DNA of 64,000 bases from Chitinivibrionales bacterium. GTDB taxonomy: Bacteria > Fibrobacterota > Chitinivibrionia > Chitinivibrionales > JANQEN01. Positions 8,326-16,155 of this stretch are shown here, piece after piece. Location of the stretch: positions 62,001-126,000 of the forward strand of contig JANQEN010000188.1 in NCBI GenBank assembly GCA_028278335.1. Direction: 5' to 3'. Both the position numbers and the translations under genes were made by a program. How positions within the stretch are numbered: the first letter of the stretch is position 1; every line of letters starts with the position of its first letter. Under the pieces are notes generated by a model. That model ran no database searches, was not told the DNA's origin, and saw only the letters and a program-made list of their open reading frames with translations.

Positions 8326-8886
8326 GTGATTACTTTTACTATAAACGACAAAGAATTCACCGTAGATGAGGGCACCACTGTTTTAGAAGTGGCACAGGAT
8401 GCAAACATTCCTATTCCTACCCTTTGCTTTCACAAGGAGCTTTCACCCTATGGATCATGCAGACTCTGCCTGGTAGAGATCCATCGTCGTGGTCGTGTTG
8501 CCTTGGAGCCGGCCTGCCTCTATCGAGCAGAAGAGGGTATTGCAGTAAAAACCGACACAAAACGGGTACAGAAAACCAGAAAGGTTCTCTTTGAACTCTT
8601 TTTAGCACGCTGTAAAGATTCTGAAGCGCTAAATTCATTAGCAGCTGAATATGGTGTCACCAGCACTCGCTTTTCACTGAGTGAAAAGGATGAATGTATT
8701 CTCTGCGGACTCTGTGTCCGGGCTTGTGCAGAGATATCACAACGTCACGCTATCAATTTCTACTCCCGTGGCAGCAACCGCGAAATCAGAACTCCCTACA
8801 ACAAAATCTCTGAAACCTGCATTGGGTGTGGTGCCTGTGCCCACGTCTGTCCTATGAAGATTCTCAAGATAGAAGAAGCAGATTAG
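8326..8886 (+). CDS. NuoG/HndD N-terminal-like ferredoxin subunit without hydrogenase domain
   Basis: Soluble iron-sulfur protein of 186 residues. It matches only the electron-transfer head of HndD/HydA or NuoG. Residues 1-75 are a [2Fe-2S] ferredoxin domain (LCF, GSCRLCLVE, PAC). The His-Cys [4Fe-4S] site that usually follows is missing: only LARCKDSEAL remains. Residues about 125-180 hold two [4Fe-4S] motifs (CILCGLCVRACAE and CIGCGACAHVCP). The protein ends there, so it has no H-cluster or molybdopterin domain. It probably bridges the NuoF-like subunit and the NQR iron-sulfur sites, or docks free ferredoxin. The GTG start follows AAGGAC at good spacing, nine bases after the previous gene. 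It is the last gene of the operon. Confidence 0.85.
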   Translation: MITFTINDKEFTVDEGTTVLEVAQDANIPIPTLCFHKELSPYGSCRLCLVEIHRRGRVALEPACLYRAEEGIAVKTDTKRVQKTRKVLFELFLARCKDSEALNSLAAEYGVTSTRFSLSEKDECILCGLCVRACAEISQRHAINFYSRGSNREIRTPYNKISETCIGCGACAHVCPMKILKIEEAD

Positions 8887-8895
8887 AGGATTGTC

Positions 8896-9303
8896 CTAAG
8901 TCTTAATTGTCTCTGCAACAAACTCCTTAATGATATTGACAACTCTATCAATATTGTGAAGCACCTCATTATTTGTAAATCTCATTTCAGCTAATCCACG
9001 GAGCCTAAATACTTCTCGACGATAGAGGTCGAGCTTCTTTTGTTCTGCAGAATTATGAATTTCTCCATCAGTCTCAATCACCAGTTTTACCATGTGGCAG
9101 AAAAAATCTACAATGAAGCCCTCAATGATTTGTTGTCTTCGGAATTTAATTCCTAATACCTGTTTTCTCCTCAAACGCTCCCAAAGAATCTTTTCAGCAA
9201 CAGTCATATTTTTTCTTAATACTCGAGCTTGATTGAGTTTACTTTTTTGTACTCTTTGAAGATGAACAACACCACTAGTAAGTTTATGGTTCTCTTGTTT
9301 CAT
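8896..9303 (-). CDS. DUF559 (endonuclease-like) protein
   Basis: A 135-residue protein of the DUF559 family, related in fold to very-short-patch-repair-type endonucleases. The family hallmarks are present: LRKNMTVAEKILWERLR, GIKFRRQQIIEGFIVDFF and KLVIETDGEIHN, where the aspartate/glutamate residues of the nuclease-like core lie. Its function in cells is not established. It converges on the nqr/hnd operon with only nine bases between the two stops. Its ribosome-binding site (GAGAGG, eight bases before the ATG) lies inside a palindromic repeat described separately. Such genes often sit beside repeats of this kind and seem to move between genomes. Confidence 0.85.
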   Translation of the reverse strand: MKQENHKLTSGVVHLQRVQKSKLNQARVLRKNMTVAEKILWERLRRKQVLGIKFRRQQIIEGFIVDFFCHMVKLVIETDGEIHNSAEQKKLDLYRREVFRLRGLAEMRFTNNEVLHNIDRVVNIIKEFVAETIKT

Positions 9304-9309
9304 AATAAT

Positions 9310-9346
9310 GACCTCTCCCCTAGCCCCTCTCCTGCCAGAGAGGGGA
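9310..9346 (-). repeat. Palindromic repeat, copy 1 (DUF559-associated)
   Basis: About 37 bp containing a perfect 8-bp stem, CCCCTCTC (9324-9331) with GAGAGGGG (9338-9345), and a 6-base loop. An outer ACCTCTCCCCTA arm supplies the ribosome-binding site of the DUF559 gene. A second, closely similar copy lies in the opposite orientation at 9437-9474. Confidence 0.75.
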
Positions 9347-9436
9347 ATTAATACTTCAAATATACAATCTAAATCTAAATGAAGCAGTTTATCATTTTGA
9401 AAAATTAAAAATCAGTAAATTAGAAGGTTAAGTGAA

Positions 9437-9474
9437 GTCCCTCTCTGATAGGAGAGGGATTTAGGGAGAGGTTA
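9437..9474 (+). repeat. Palindromic repeat, copy 2 (inverted relative to copy 1)
   Basis: The stem TCCCTCTC (9438-9445) pairs with GAGAGGGA (9452-9459) across a 6-base loop, followed by TAGGGAGAGGTT. The reverse complement matches copy 1 over about 37 positions with a few changes. Together the copies enclose about 90 AT-rich bases without a gene. They look like a REP/MITE-like pair. Confidence 0.75.
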
Positions 9475-9971
9475 CAATACTCTTTTTCAATAAATAAATC
9501 AAAGCTTGCTAGGAGGGCAAGCCCATCCCCCCGAATTTTTATCTTTGTAAAATCTTTGTAAAATGAATTAAATTTATCAAAGTCCACTAAAACAATAAAC
9601 TTTATTGCTCCATTATACCGATTTTTGACTATATTATAGGAGACCGCAAAAGGATTTTAACCATATCGCCGTAGTATTTATAGTACTACAACAGTGCTCA
9701 TCCACCAATTATCCTGAAAATATCGACAAATTTTTGTTGTTCAGGACTAATATCAGATTTGTGCACATCCAACCTTGAAAAATTGGCAAGTCAAAAATGA
9801 TATTTATCATTCAGTTTTATAGAGGTAACACATATATACTTGGGAAGTTGAGAGAAATTCATATATAGATTTTACAGATCTGACTCTTGCTCCATACCCC
9901 GTAATTACGCTGAAAATAAATAAATAATTGCAATACATAACAGAACTATTAATTCAGAAAGGAAACCTCCT
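9475..9971. other. Non-coding stretch upstream of the IscU-like gene
   Basis: No gene of normal size is visible. There is a short inverted pair GCTTGC/GCAAGC near 9503-9521, and a short minus-strand frame at 9698-9790 that may be the tail of a decayed gene (listed separately). The last 15 bases carry the AAAGGA ribosome-binding site of the next gene. I could not pick a convincing promoter. Confidence 0.5.
9698..9790 (-). pseudogene. Possible decayed C-terminal coding remnant (transposase-like feel)
   Basis: On the minus strand a 30-codon frame, ending in LSPEQQKFVDIF-like coding text (DISPEQQKFVDIFRIIGG then stop), is preceded by an in-frame stop and has no start codon. Its composition looks protein-like and resembles tails of some IS4/IS1634-type transposases, but that resemblance is from memory and weak. 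Confidence 0.25.
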
Positions 9972-10664
9972 ATGAATTATTCTTCCGAAGTTGAAGAAAT
10001 GGTATGCGTGGCCAAAGGACCGAATAATGGTCCCTCACCCATCCCTGCCGAAGGCAAATGGGTCCAGGCAAAGGAAGTTAAGGACATCTCCGGGCTAACC
10101 CATGGTGTGGGTTGGTGCGCTCCACAGCAGGGTGCCTGCAAGTTAACTTTGAACATTAAAGACGGCATCATTGAGGAAGCCTTGGTAGAAACCGTTGGTT
10201 GTACTGGCATGACCCACTCTGCAGCAATGGCCTCTGAAATTCTTCCAGGCAAAACAATTCTCGAAGCGATGAATACCGACCTTGTATGCGATGCGATTAA
10301 TGTTGCCATGCGGGAACTCTTTTTGCAGATCGTCTATGGGCGTTCACAAACCGCCTTTTCCGAGGGTGGACTCCCCATTGGTGCTGGCTTAGAAGATCTT
10401 GGTAAGGGACTCATGAGTGTAACCGGAACTACCTATGGCACCAGTGCCAAAGGTCCTCGTTATTTAGAGGTTGCCGAGGGATATGTAAATGAGCTTGCCT
10501 TAGATGATAATGATGAGATCATTGGATACAAATTCGTTAAGCTTGGTGTGATGATGGAATTGATCAACAAGGGAACCGATGCAAATGAAGCATTGGAAAA
10601 AGCAACTGGAACCTATGGCCGTTTTGCCGATGCTGTTAAAACCATTAACCCCCGGCACGAATAA
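9972..10664 (+). CDS. IscU/NifU-like iron-sulfur scaffold-type protein, partner of GGGtGRT protein
   Basis: A 230-residue protein whose middle resembles the IscU/NifU scaffold fold: GWCAPQQGACKLTLNIKDG and ALVETVGCTGMTHSAAMASE, followed by GKTILEAMN. Two cysteines sit where scaffold ligands are expected, and the third canonical cysteine region is altered. The N-terminal 40 residues and the glycine-rich C-terminal half are not in classical IscU. Proteins of this kind are annotated as iron-sulfur cluster assembly scaffolds in many anaerobes and are regularly followed by a GGGtGRT gene, as here, 12 bases downstream. The biochemical role of the pair is not known to me. The ribosome-binding site is AAAGGA. 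Confidence 0.8.
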   Translation: MNYSSEVEEMVCVAKGPNNGPSPIPAEGKWVQAKEVKDISGLTHGVGWCAPQQGACKLTLNIKDGIIEEALVETVGCTGMTHSAAMASEILPGKTILEAMNTDLVCDAINVAMRELFLQIVYGRSQTAFSEGGLPIGAGLEDLGKGLMSVTGTTYGTSAKGPRYLEVAEGYVNELALDDNDEIIGYKFVKLGVMMELINKGTDANEALEKATGTYGRFADAVKTINPRHE

Positions 10665-10676
10665 GGAGGATTAATC

Positions 10677-11678
10677 ATGGCTCTTTTTGAAAGTTATGAA
10701 AGAAGAATAGATCAAATAAATGCCTTTCTTAAGGAAAATGGCATTGCCTCTATTGAGGAAGCTGAAGCTCTTTGTAAGGAAAAGGGATTGGATATTTACG
10801 AATTGGTAAAAGAGATTCAACCAATCTGTTTTGAGAATGCCTGCTGGTCCTATGTTGTTGGTGCTGCGGTTGCTATTAAGCGTGGACAAACGGTCGCCGC
10901 TGAAGTTGCGGTCACTCTGGGTGAAGGATTACAATCCTTCTGTATTCCTGGTTCAGTTGCAGACGATCGTAAAGTGGGTATTGGTCATGGAAACCTAGCC
11001 TCCATGCTTCTTAAAGAAGAAACCAAATGTTTTGCCTTTTTAGCTGGCCACGAATCTTTTGCTGCTGCAGAAGGGGCAATCGGTCTTGCTCGTTCTGCAA
11101 ACAAGGCACGTAAAGACCCTCTTAGAGTTATCTTAAATGGTCTTGGCAAAGATGCTGCTCAGATCATCTCTCGTATTAATGGGTTTACTCATGTACAAAC
11201 CAAGTTTGACTATGCAACTGGTGAGCTAACTGTTGTTAAAAAGACTCCCTATTCAAAGGGTGAGCGGGCAAAGGTAAATTGTTATGGTGCCGATGATGTT
11301 CGTGAAGGTGTTGCAATAAACCATCACGAAGGTGTGGATGTGTCGATTACTGGAAATTCTACCAACCCAACTCGCTTCCAGCACCCTGTGGCTGGTACCT
11401 ATAAAAAAGAGTGCCTCCTTCAGGGAAAGAACTACTTCTCTGTAGCATCCGGTGGTGGAACTGGCCGAACCTTGCATCCTGATAATATGGCTGCTGGCCC
11501 CGCGTCTTATGGCATGACCGACACATTGGGTCGCATGCACTCCGATGCTCAATTTGCAGGATCATCCTCAGTGCCTGCCCACGTTGAAATGATGGGTCTT
11601 ATTGGCATGGGCAATAACCCTATGGTTGGCGCCTCAGTAGCGGTTGCAGTTGCAGTTGAGCAGGCAATGGCTAAATAA
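10677..11678 (+). CDS. GGGtGRT family protein
   Basis: A 333-residue protein of the family named for its motif, present here as SGGGTGRTLHPDNMAAG at about residues 260-275. Other strongly conserved-looking stretches are GIGHGNLASML, FLAGHESFAAAEGAIGLA and GMGNNPMVGASVAVAVAVEQ. It has no signal peptide or membrane segment, so it is cytoplasmic. It is co-transcribed with the upstream scaffold-like gene (AAGGAGG ribosome-binding site) and is followed by a strong hairpin terminator. No enzymatic function is established; the pairing suggests a redox or metal-cofactor role. Confidence 0.88.
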   Translation: MALFESYERRIDQINAFLKENGIASIEEAEALCKEKGLDIYELVKEIQPICFENACWSYVVGAAVAIKRGQTVAAEVAVTLGEGLQSFCIPGSVADDRKVGIGHGNLASMLLKEETKCFAFLAGHESFAAAEGAIGLARSANKARKDPLRVILNGLGKDAAQIISRINGFTHVQTKFDYATGELTVVKKTPYSKGERAKVNCYGADDVREGVAINHHEGVDVSITGNSTNPTRFQHPVAGTYKKECLLQGKNYFSVASGGGTGRTLHPDNMAAGPASYGMTDTLGRMHSDAQFAGSSSVPAHVEMMGLIGMGNNPMVGASVAVAVAVEQAMAK

Positions 11679-11706
11679 CTAATTTATTTAATAAAAGTGT
11701 TAATTC

Positions 11707-11744
11707 AAATCCCCTGTTTAGAGCACATTCTAAACGGGGGATTT
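11707..11744. terminator. Hairpin terminator after the GGGtGRT gene
   Basis: A 16-bp stem (11707-11722 with 11729-11744, one T-G pair) around GCACAT. It contains CCCCTGTTTAGA/TCTAAACGGGG and is followed by a TTTT-containing stretch. It is placed 28 bases after the stop and could also end minus-strand transcription. Confidence 0.85.
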
Positions 11745-11748
11745 TGAT

Positions 11749-11952
11749 TTAAAACCTCAAAACAGTGGCAGTGATTATCCCAGCCTCTGCAGTAGGAGTC
11801 GATGAAGAAGCTCTAATGGGCATAGGATTACAGGTTACTTCCCAAACGTACATCCTGTCAAAGTCGTAGTGTGCTTCTACGATACTTCCTATTGGATAAT
11901 CTGGGTTAAAGGAATTCCTGATTTCTATCCTTAATATTAAATACTTGTACCG
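11749..11952 (-). pseudogene. Start-less gene fragment, 67 codons
   Basis: A minus-strand frame bounded by stop codons, with no ATG, GTG or TTG near its beginning, reads as convincing protein: it contains NPDYPIGSIVEAHYDFDR and MYVWEVTCNPMP, and ends ATVLRF. The alternating polar/hydrophobic pattern suggests a beta-rich extracellular or barrel domain. The upstream part of the gene is gone; the 63-bp tandem repeats begin 12 bases beyond the fragment. I do not recognise the family. Confidence 0.5.
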
Positions 11953-11963
11953 TTATAAAGGAA

Positions 11964-12167
11964 AGGTATTTATTTATTCTGTTTTGCTTTTAGTTAACAT
12001 TGTAAAGCTATTTATTAATTTTTAATAGGTACTTATTGATTTTGTTTTGCTTTTTATTAACTTTGTAAAGCTACTTATAAATTATTAATAGGTATTTATT
12101 GATTTTGTTTTGCTTTTTATTAACTTCGTAAAGCTATTTGTTAATTATATAAAGGTTTTTGTTGATA
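11964..12167. repeat. 63-bp tandem direct repeat, about 3.2 copies
   Basis: Copies start at 11964, 12027 and 12090, each beginning AGGTA and containing TTTTGCTTTT and GTAAAGCTA. A partial fourth starts at 12153. Copies 2 and 3 are nearly identical; copy 1 is more diverged. The unit is very AT-rich with stops in all frames, so it is not coding. It ends 120 bases before an outer-membrane protein gene. Confidence 0.85.
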
Positions 12168-12286
12168 TTGATATGAGATAAGAGCCCAGTGAAGCGATAT
12201 TAAGTGAGAGAAATAACCCAGATTCTGCACGCAATCGCTACAAAGTGATATATATTAATGCAAAGATATTCCTTTACTATACTTCT

Positions 12287-13711
12287 ATGAAAAAATTGCT
12301 CTTTGTAACATTATTAGTCCTTTCGAAATGTGCTTTCTCCTTTGAACAAGGAAGTATTAACGCCCGCATTGATGCTATGAGCGGCGTCTATGTATCAGAT
12401 GATGTAGGGTGGAGTATTATTGGACCATATAGAATTGCATTATTTCCTGATCAATTGCAATGTAATATGTATACATCACACATGATTAAATATGGTACAT
12501 ATTCATTAGATTTAATTGCAATCAAATCTTTAGGTGAGCGATTTCTCTTTGGCATTACCTTGGATTATCGCTCATTGATGCCGCGACACTTTTTCAACGT
12601 AGGATCAAACCTGTTGAGAATTACTTCAGATTCTGAAATAGGAAAGTTCAATTATATACCAAAATTTGCACTAGCCTTTGTATTAAATGAAAAGGTCATC
12701 TTAGGTGGTAGTGCTATCTTTGAACGAAGGACTAAGAATAAGAATACAAAAAAAACATTTCCCTACAATTCATCGACCAATGAGATTATAGAAGTAGAAC
12801 ACACTACAATTGAAAAGGAAAAGAAAGTAGGGTATACAGGATTTAACCTCGATGCACTTATCAAAGGGAGTAATTTTTTCTTTCAACCATCCCTCCATTA
12901 CATTATTCCCTATTTTGGAGGATCAGAAGAGGACAACCTGCTAAGCGCACTAGAGCAGAGATTACCCGTTGATAATGCAGCAGACACTATAAATGTTTCT
13001 AATTACTCAATTTTATGGGATATGAATAAAGGATGGAAATTTGGCGGGGCACTCTTATTTTCATTTTTTACAAATAGTATTGAATACAATATAGGTTTGT
13101 GGTATTCAAACACAGAATATCAGCTTACCAGTACCCAAAAAACCGTTAATGTTACTTTAGATGAAGAAGGCAAGCGCGTTCCTGGTTGGTATATTTCAAA
13201 TAGAAAAGGAATCAGCAACTACCAAAGTGCTGTTCTTTCTTTACATCTAGGTATAGTACCAAATATAAGAAAGCATTTTTCCCTCCCCATAAGTTATTAT
13301 GGCTCCCTTTCAAAAGTTCACACTGTCCATGCTTTTGCAATACACCATTCATCAATTGGCTCGTTATTACAATCTCTTCATATTGGCGCAGAATATACAA
13401 AGAATGATATTTGGATTTTTGATCAGCTATATGTTCGTTGTGGCATAGCTGGATATGTAAATAAAGAGTGGAGGGATGTTGAAAATGATCCAATGCCAAA
13501 TAAAACAGAGAACATTCCCTGGGCAGATTATTTCTGGGGCCCAGACTTTGGAAATAAAAAACTAAAAATATCCAGTGGACTTGGTTCTACGTTAAAAAGA
13601 GTAACTGTTGATTGCTCATTAGATCTATTTGAATGGAAGACTGGCTCTCAAATGCAAGAACACGCCTTCATTATATCTGTAACATATAATTTTGGTAAAA
13701 AAGTCAATTAA
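12287..13711 (+). CDS. Predicted outer-membrane beta-barrel protein
   Basis: A 474-residue protein with a signal peptide (MKKLLFVTLLVLSKCAFS, cleavage likely before FEQG) and many alternating amphipathic strands rich in tyrosine and phenylalanine. It ends ISVTYNFGKKVN, much like a barrel's last strand plus a short tail. It is most likely a transport-type or structural outer-membrane protein; the family is not recognised. I chose the ATG at 12287 because it starts the signal peptide directly. An upstream GTG at 12245 would add 14 residues that do not look like a signal sequence. No clear ribosome-binding site is seen for either. The preceding cysteine is not in a good lipobox. Confidence 0.65.
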   Translation: MKKLLFVTLLVLSKCAFSFEQGSINARIDAMSGVYVSDDVGWSIIGPYRIALFPDQLQCNMYTSHMIKYGTYSLDLIAIKSLGERFLFGITLDYRSLMPRHFFNVGSNLLRITSDSEIGKFNYIPKFALAFVLNEKVILGGSAIFERRTKNKNTKKTFPYNSSTNEIIEVEHTTIEKEKKVGYTGFNLDALIKGSNFFFQPSLHYIIPYFGGSEEDNLLSALEQRLPVDNAADTINVSNYSILWDMNKGWKFGGALLFSFFTNSIEYNIGLWYSNTEYQLTSTQKTVNVTLDEEGKRVPGWYISNRKGISNYQSAVLSLHLGIVPNIRKHFSLPISYYGSLSKVHTVHAFAIHHSSIGSLLQSLHIGAEYTKNDIWIFDQLYVRCGIAGYVNKEWRDVENDPMPNKTENIPWADYFWGPDFGNKKLKISSGLGSTLKRVTVDCSLDLFEWKTGSQMQEHAFIISVTYNFGKKVN

Positions 13712-13978
13712 TTCATTATCAATTGCTCAGGAAACGTCCATCATATCGGTGAAGTATAAAAGCTCTTACACACTACATCTATAATTTTACTAGTATTAAG
13801 AACAACAACAGGCATGACCCTACAAGCAAAGTTACATTGCACAAACACGCATCATTGTTTCAATTTATTCACGGCATGAATAATTTCAACACATTTTATT
13901 ATTTATTGAATTAGGGAAATATCTGGTAACATGGATGCTTGTGACCGTAAATAGTAATAATCTAACAGTATCAGTGGA

Positions 13979-15472
13979 CTATGCTGCCTTAGCAACAATT
14001 GTCCCCTCAGACTTAATCTTTCTTCTCACCCGTTGCGATAGAGAGTCAATGCCAATGTTGAGTAGCGCCATTACTGCAATTATTATTATTACTTTATCCA
14101 TCTTATCATCGCTAATAGCACTGTCAACATAAAACCCAAGGGTGTAAATACCAAGGATACCAAACAGGGCAGATTCTCGGACCATAACTTCCCATCGGTA
14201 AAAGAGATTGGCAAGAAATACTCCATAAATCCGAGGAATCACTTCATAAAAATAACAATTTATTATGCCCTTAGATCTATCCATAGGTAAAGGAATTTGA
14301 TCAATACTTTTTACTGTTAAAAAAGCTACAATAGCCCCATTATGAAGAGAAAGCGCTAAAATAGCAGGAATCATTGAGGGGCCAAAAATCTGGATGCAGA
14401 TATAAGCCAAAATGTACTCGGGGGTTGTGCGCAGGACGATTAACAGTAAGGTTCCAGGTTTTCCCTTAAGACCTGGTGCAAAGTGCTTTGTGACCGTTAC
14501 CATTAGAACCATAGTTGCCAACCCTGCAAGTACAAAGGAAATTTGCGTTAACACCATCGTATTGAAAATCCCTGGCATCGCTTCTAAAAAAAGAATGTCC
14601 TTTAACCATGCAATAGTGTTTCCAATCTCAAATGTCAATGAGTTTGTTCCATCGACAAAACCCTGTTTACGCATGGGCCAGGGAATTATCTCATAGGTAA
14701 AAAACCGGATAATATTTTCCATGGAAAAGGTAAATTTAGTGGAGACAATTCCCCAAGCGCAAACAAGATAGAGGGGAACCATTTTTTCACGTAACCAAAA
14801 TTTCAAACTGGCAATAAGAAGATAAAAGGCAATAAGTAACGCAGAAGCCTCTGTATACATTCCTTCACGAAAAAAGGTTTCTAAATGGAATCCAATAGTA
14901 GGGAGTCCGATGAAGCCAAGTACAGCAGAGGAACGCAGCGCACACTCAAACCGGTACCGAGTAAAGTGCTTAATTTCTGGATAGATCACCGGAATAATTG
15001 CATAAAAGAAAGCACTGGTCTTCCCTATTTTCTTTGGTAAAGCATCATAGGGTTTTCTATCAGCCTCTTGATAAATCTCTGCAAGACCTTTTGCAAAAAT
15101 CCCGGTATTATGTACCGCAATAGCAAGAATACCACAGGTTGGATTAAGCCCCACCAAAGGCAAAAAGAGAAAGGACCAAAAGATTTCGTGAATTGATCGA
15201 ACACTGGAGCACAGATATCTAACTATTGTTACCTTATAAAAAAAGGCCCCCACGATCCCCCCAATAAATGCAAGAGAGGAACCGCAAAAAGCAAAAATAA
15301 CTGTATTTACAAGCGATGTACGAAGTTCAAACAACACCTTAAAATCGGGCTTGAGGAATCCTTGGAATATTCGTCCAATCTCAAACCACGGATCTAAAGA
15401 AATCACCTCTAAATCAGCAAAAATAAGGCATAGACACGCTATACCTATAAAGAAAAGGGTTATCTGTTTCAT
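13979..15472 (-). CDS. PhnE-type ABC permease, two permease halves fused
   Basis: Inner-membrane permease of a phosphonate-type ABC importer. At 497 residues it is about twice a normal PhnE and holds two homologous binding-protein-dependent transport modules. Each has a cytoplasmic loop contacting the ATPase: about residues 185-215 (ALRSSAVLGFIGLPTIGFHL) and about 430-455 (VRESALFGILGIYTLGFYVD). One gene therefore makes the whole channel. The start overlaps the stop of the ATPase gene in ATGA, so translation is coupled. Together with the two upstream genes it forms a complete importer. No phosphonate-cleaving genes are nearby, so the real substrate is uncertain (phosphonate, phosphite or selenate-like oxyanion). 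Confidence 0.88.
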   Translation of the reverse strand: MKQITLFFIGIACLCLIFADLEVISLDPWFEIGRIFQGFLKPDFKVLFELRTSLVNTVIFAFCGSSLAFIGGIVGAFFYKVTIVRYLCSSVRSIHEIFWSFLFLPLVGLNPTCGILAIAVHNTGIFAKGLAEIYQEADRKPYDALPKKIGKTSAFFYAIIPVIYPEIKHFTRYRFECALRSSAVLGFIGLPTIGFHLETFFREGMYTEASALLIAFYLLIASLKFWLREKMVPLYLVCAWGIVSTKFTFSMENIIRFFTYEIIPWPMRKQGFVDGTNSLTFEIGNTIAWLKDILFLEAMPGIFNTMVLTQISFVLAGLATMVLMVTVTKHFAPGLKGKPGTLLLIVLRTTPEYILAYICIQIFGPSMIPAILALSLHNGAIVAFLTVKSIDQIPLPMDRSKGIINCYFYEVIPRIYGVFLANLFYRWEVMVRESALFGILGIYTLGFYVDSAISDDKMDKVIIIIAVMALLNIGIDSLSQRVRRKIKSEGTIVAKAA

Positions 15473-16155
15473 TGATTATAAAGCTTTTGTAATTGATCTG
15501 TGGTGATGTCCGATCGGGGAAGGTCAAAAAATATTCTTCCCTCTTTCAATCCGATAATCCGAGAAAAGTATTTCAAAGCAAAGGAAACATTATGCATTGA
15601 TGCAACCAATGTTAGTGATGAATCTGTCAAACGAGTAAGGATTTTTTCGGCATTTACCTGGTCAATTGAGGAGACCGGTTCATCAGCCAATATACAATCA
15701 CTCCCATTGAACAGTGCTCGGGCAATTGCAGTCCGTTGCTTCTGGCCTCCCGATACTTGATCAACCCGTTTAAAAAGAATCTCCGAAATTGCCAGTTGCT
15801 CAGTAATTTTTTTTACAGCGAAGATACTCATTTTAAAAGGGCGAAAAAGATTAAGTAGATTATGGAACGTAGAATAGTAATCAAGGCGTCCCATGTAAAT
15901 ATTGTGATACACAGAAAGTTGCTCAACCAAAGAAAAATCTTGATGCACAAAAGCTGCTTTATCAGAGATTTCTTTAAAGAGTCGTTTGAGCAATGTTGTT
16001 TTACCAACACCACTGGGACCGGCAATTGCCACATGTTCTCCCCTTTGTATAGAAAGAGATATGTCCTTTAGCACCGGCCCTCTGGTGTTGGCATAGGATA
16101 TTGTTTCATCAGTAAGAGTAACTACCGATTGTTTATCACTCATCAAAAATCCCAA
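15469..16155 (-). CDS. PhnC-type ABC transporter ATPase
   Basis: ATPase of the same importer, 228 residues. Motifs are intact: Walker A AGPSGVGKTTLLKR, signature VSGGQKQRTAIARAL, Walker B CILADEPVSSIDQ and switch histidine ASMHN. It is slightly shorter than usual PhnC. The ATG at 16155 overlaps the end of the binding-protein gene by 20 bases; an in-frame ATG at 16143 is also possible and would reduce the overlap. The gene order is binding protein - ATPase - permease, as in phnD/phnC/phnE-like clusters. Confidence 0.88.
   Translation of the reverse strand: MGFLMSDKQSVVTLTDETISYANTRGPVLKDISLSIQRGEHVAIAGPSGVGKTTLLKRLFKEISDKAAFVHQDFSLVEQLSVYHNIYMGRLDYYSTFHNLLNLFRPFKMSIFAVKKITEQLAISEILFKRVDQVSGGQKQRTAIARALFNGSDCILADEPVSSIDQVNAEKILTRLTDSSLTLVASMHNVSFALKYFSRIIGLKEGRIFFDLPRSDITTDQLQKLYNQ

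Noticed and set aside
9300-9480. CRISPR array
   Set aside because: Only two palindromic copies in opposite orientation, without regular spacers or cas genes.
11964-12167. CRISPR or coding repeat
   Set aside because: Units are directly adjacent with no spacers, and stops occur in all frames.
12245-12286. GTG start for the outer-membrane protein
   Set aside because: Adds 14 residues in front of a good signal peptide, with no ribosome-binding site.
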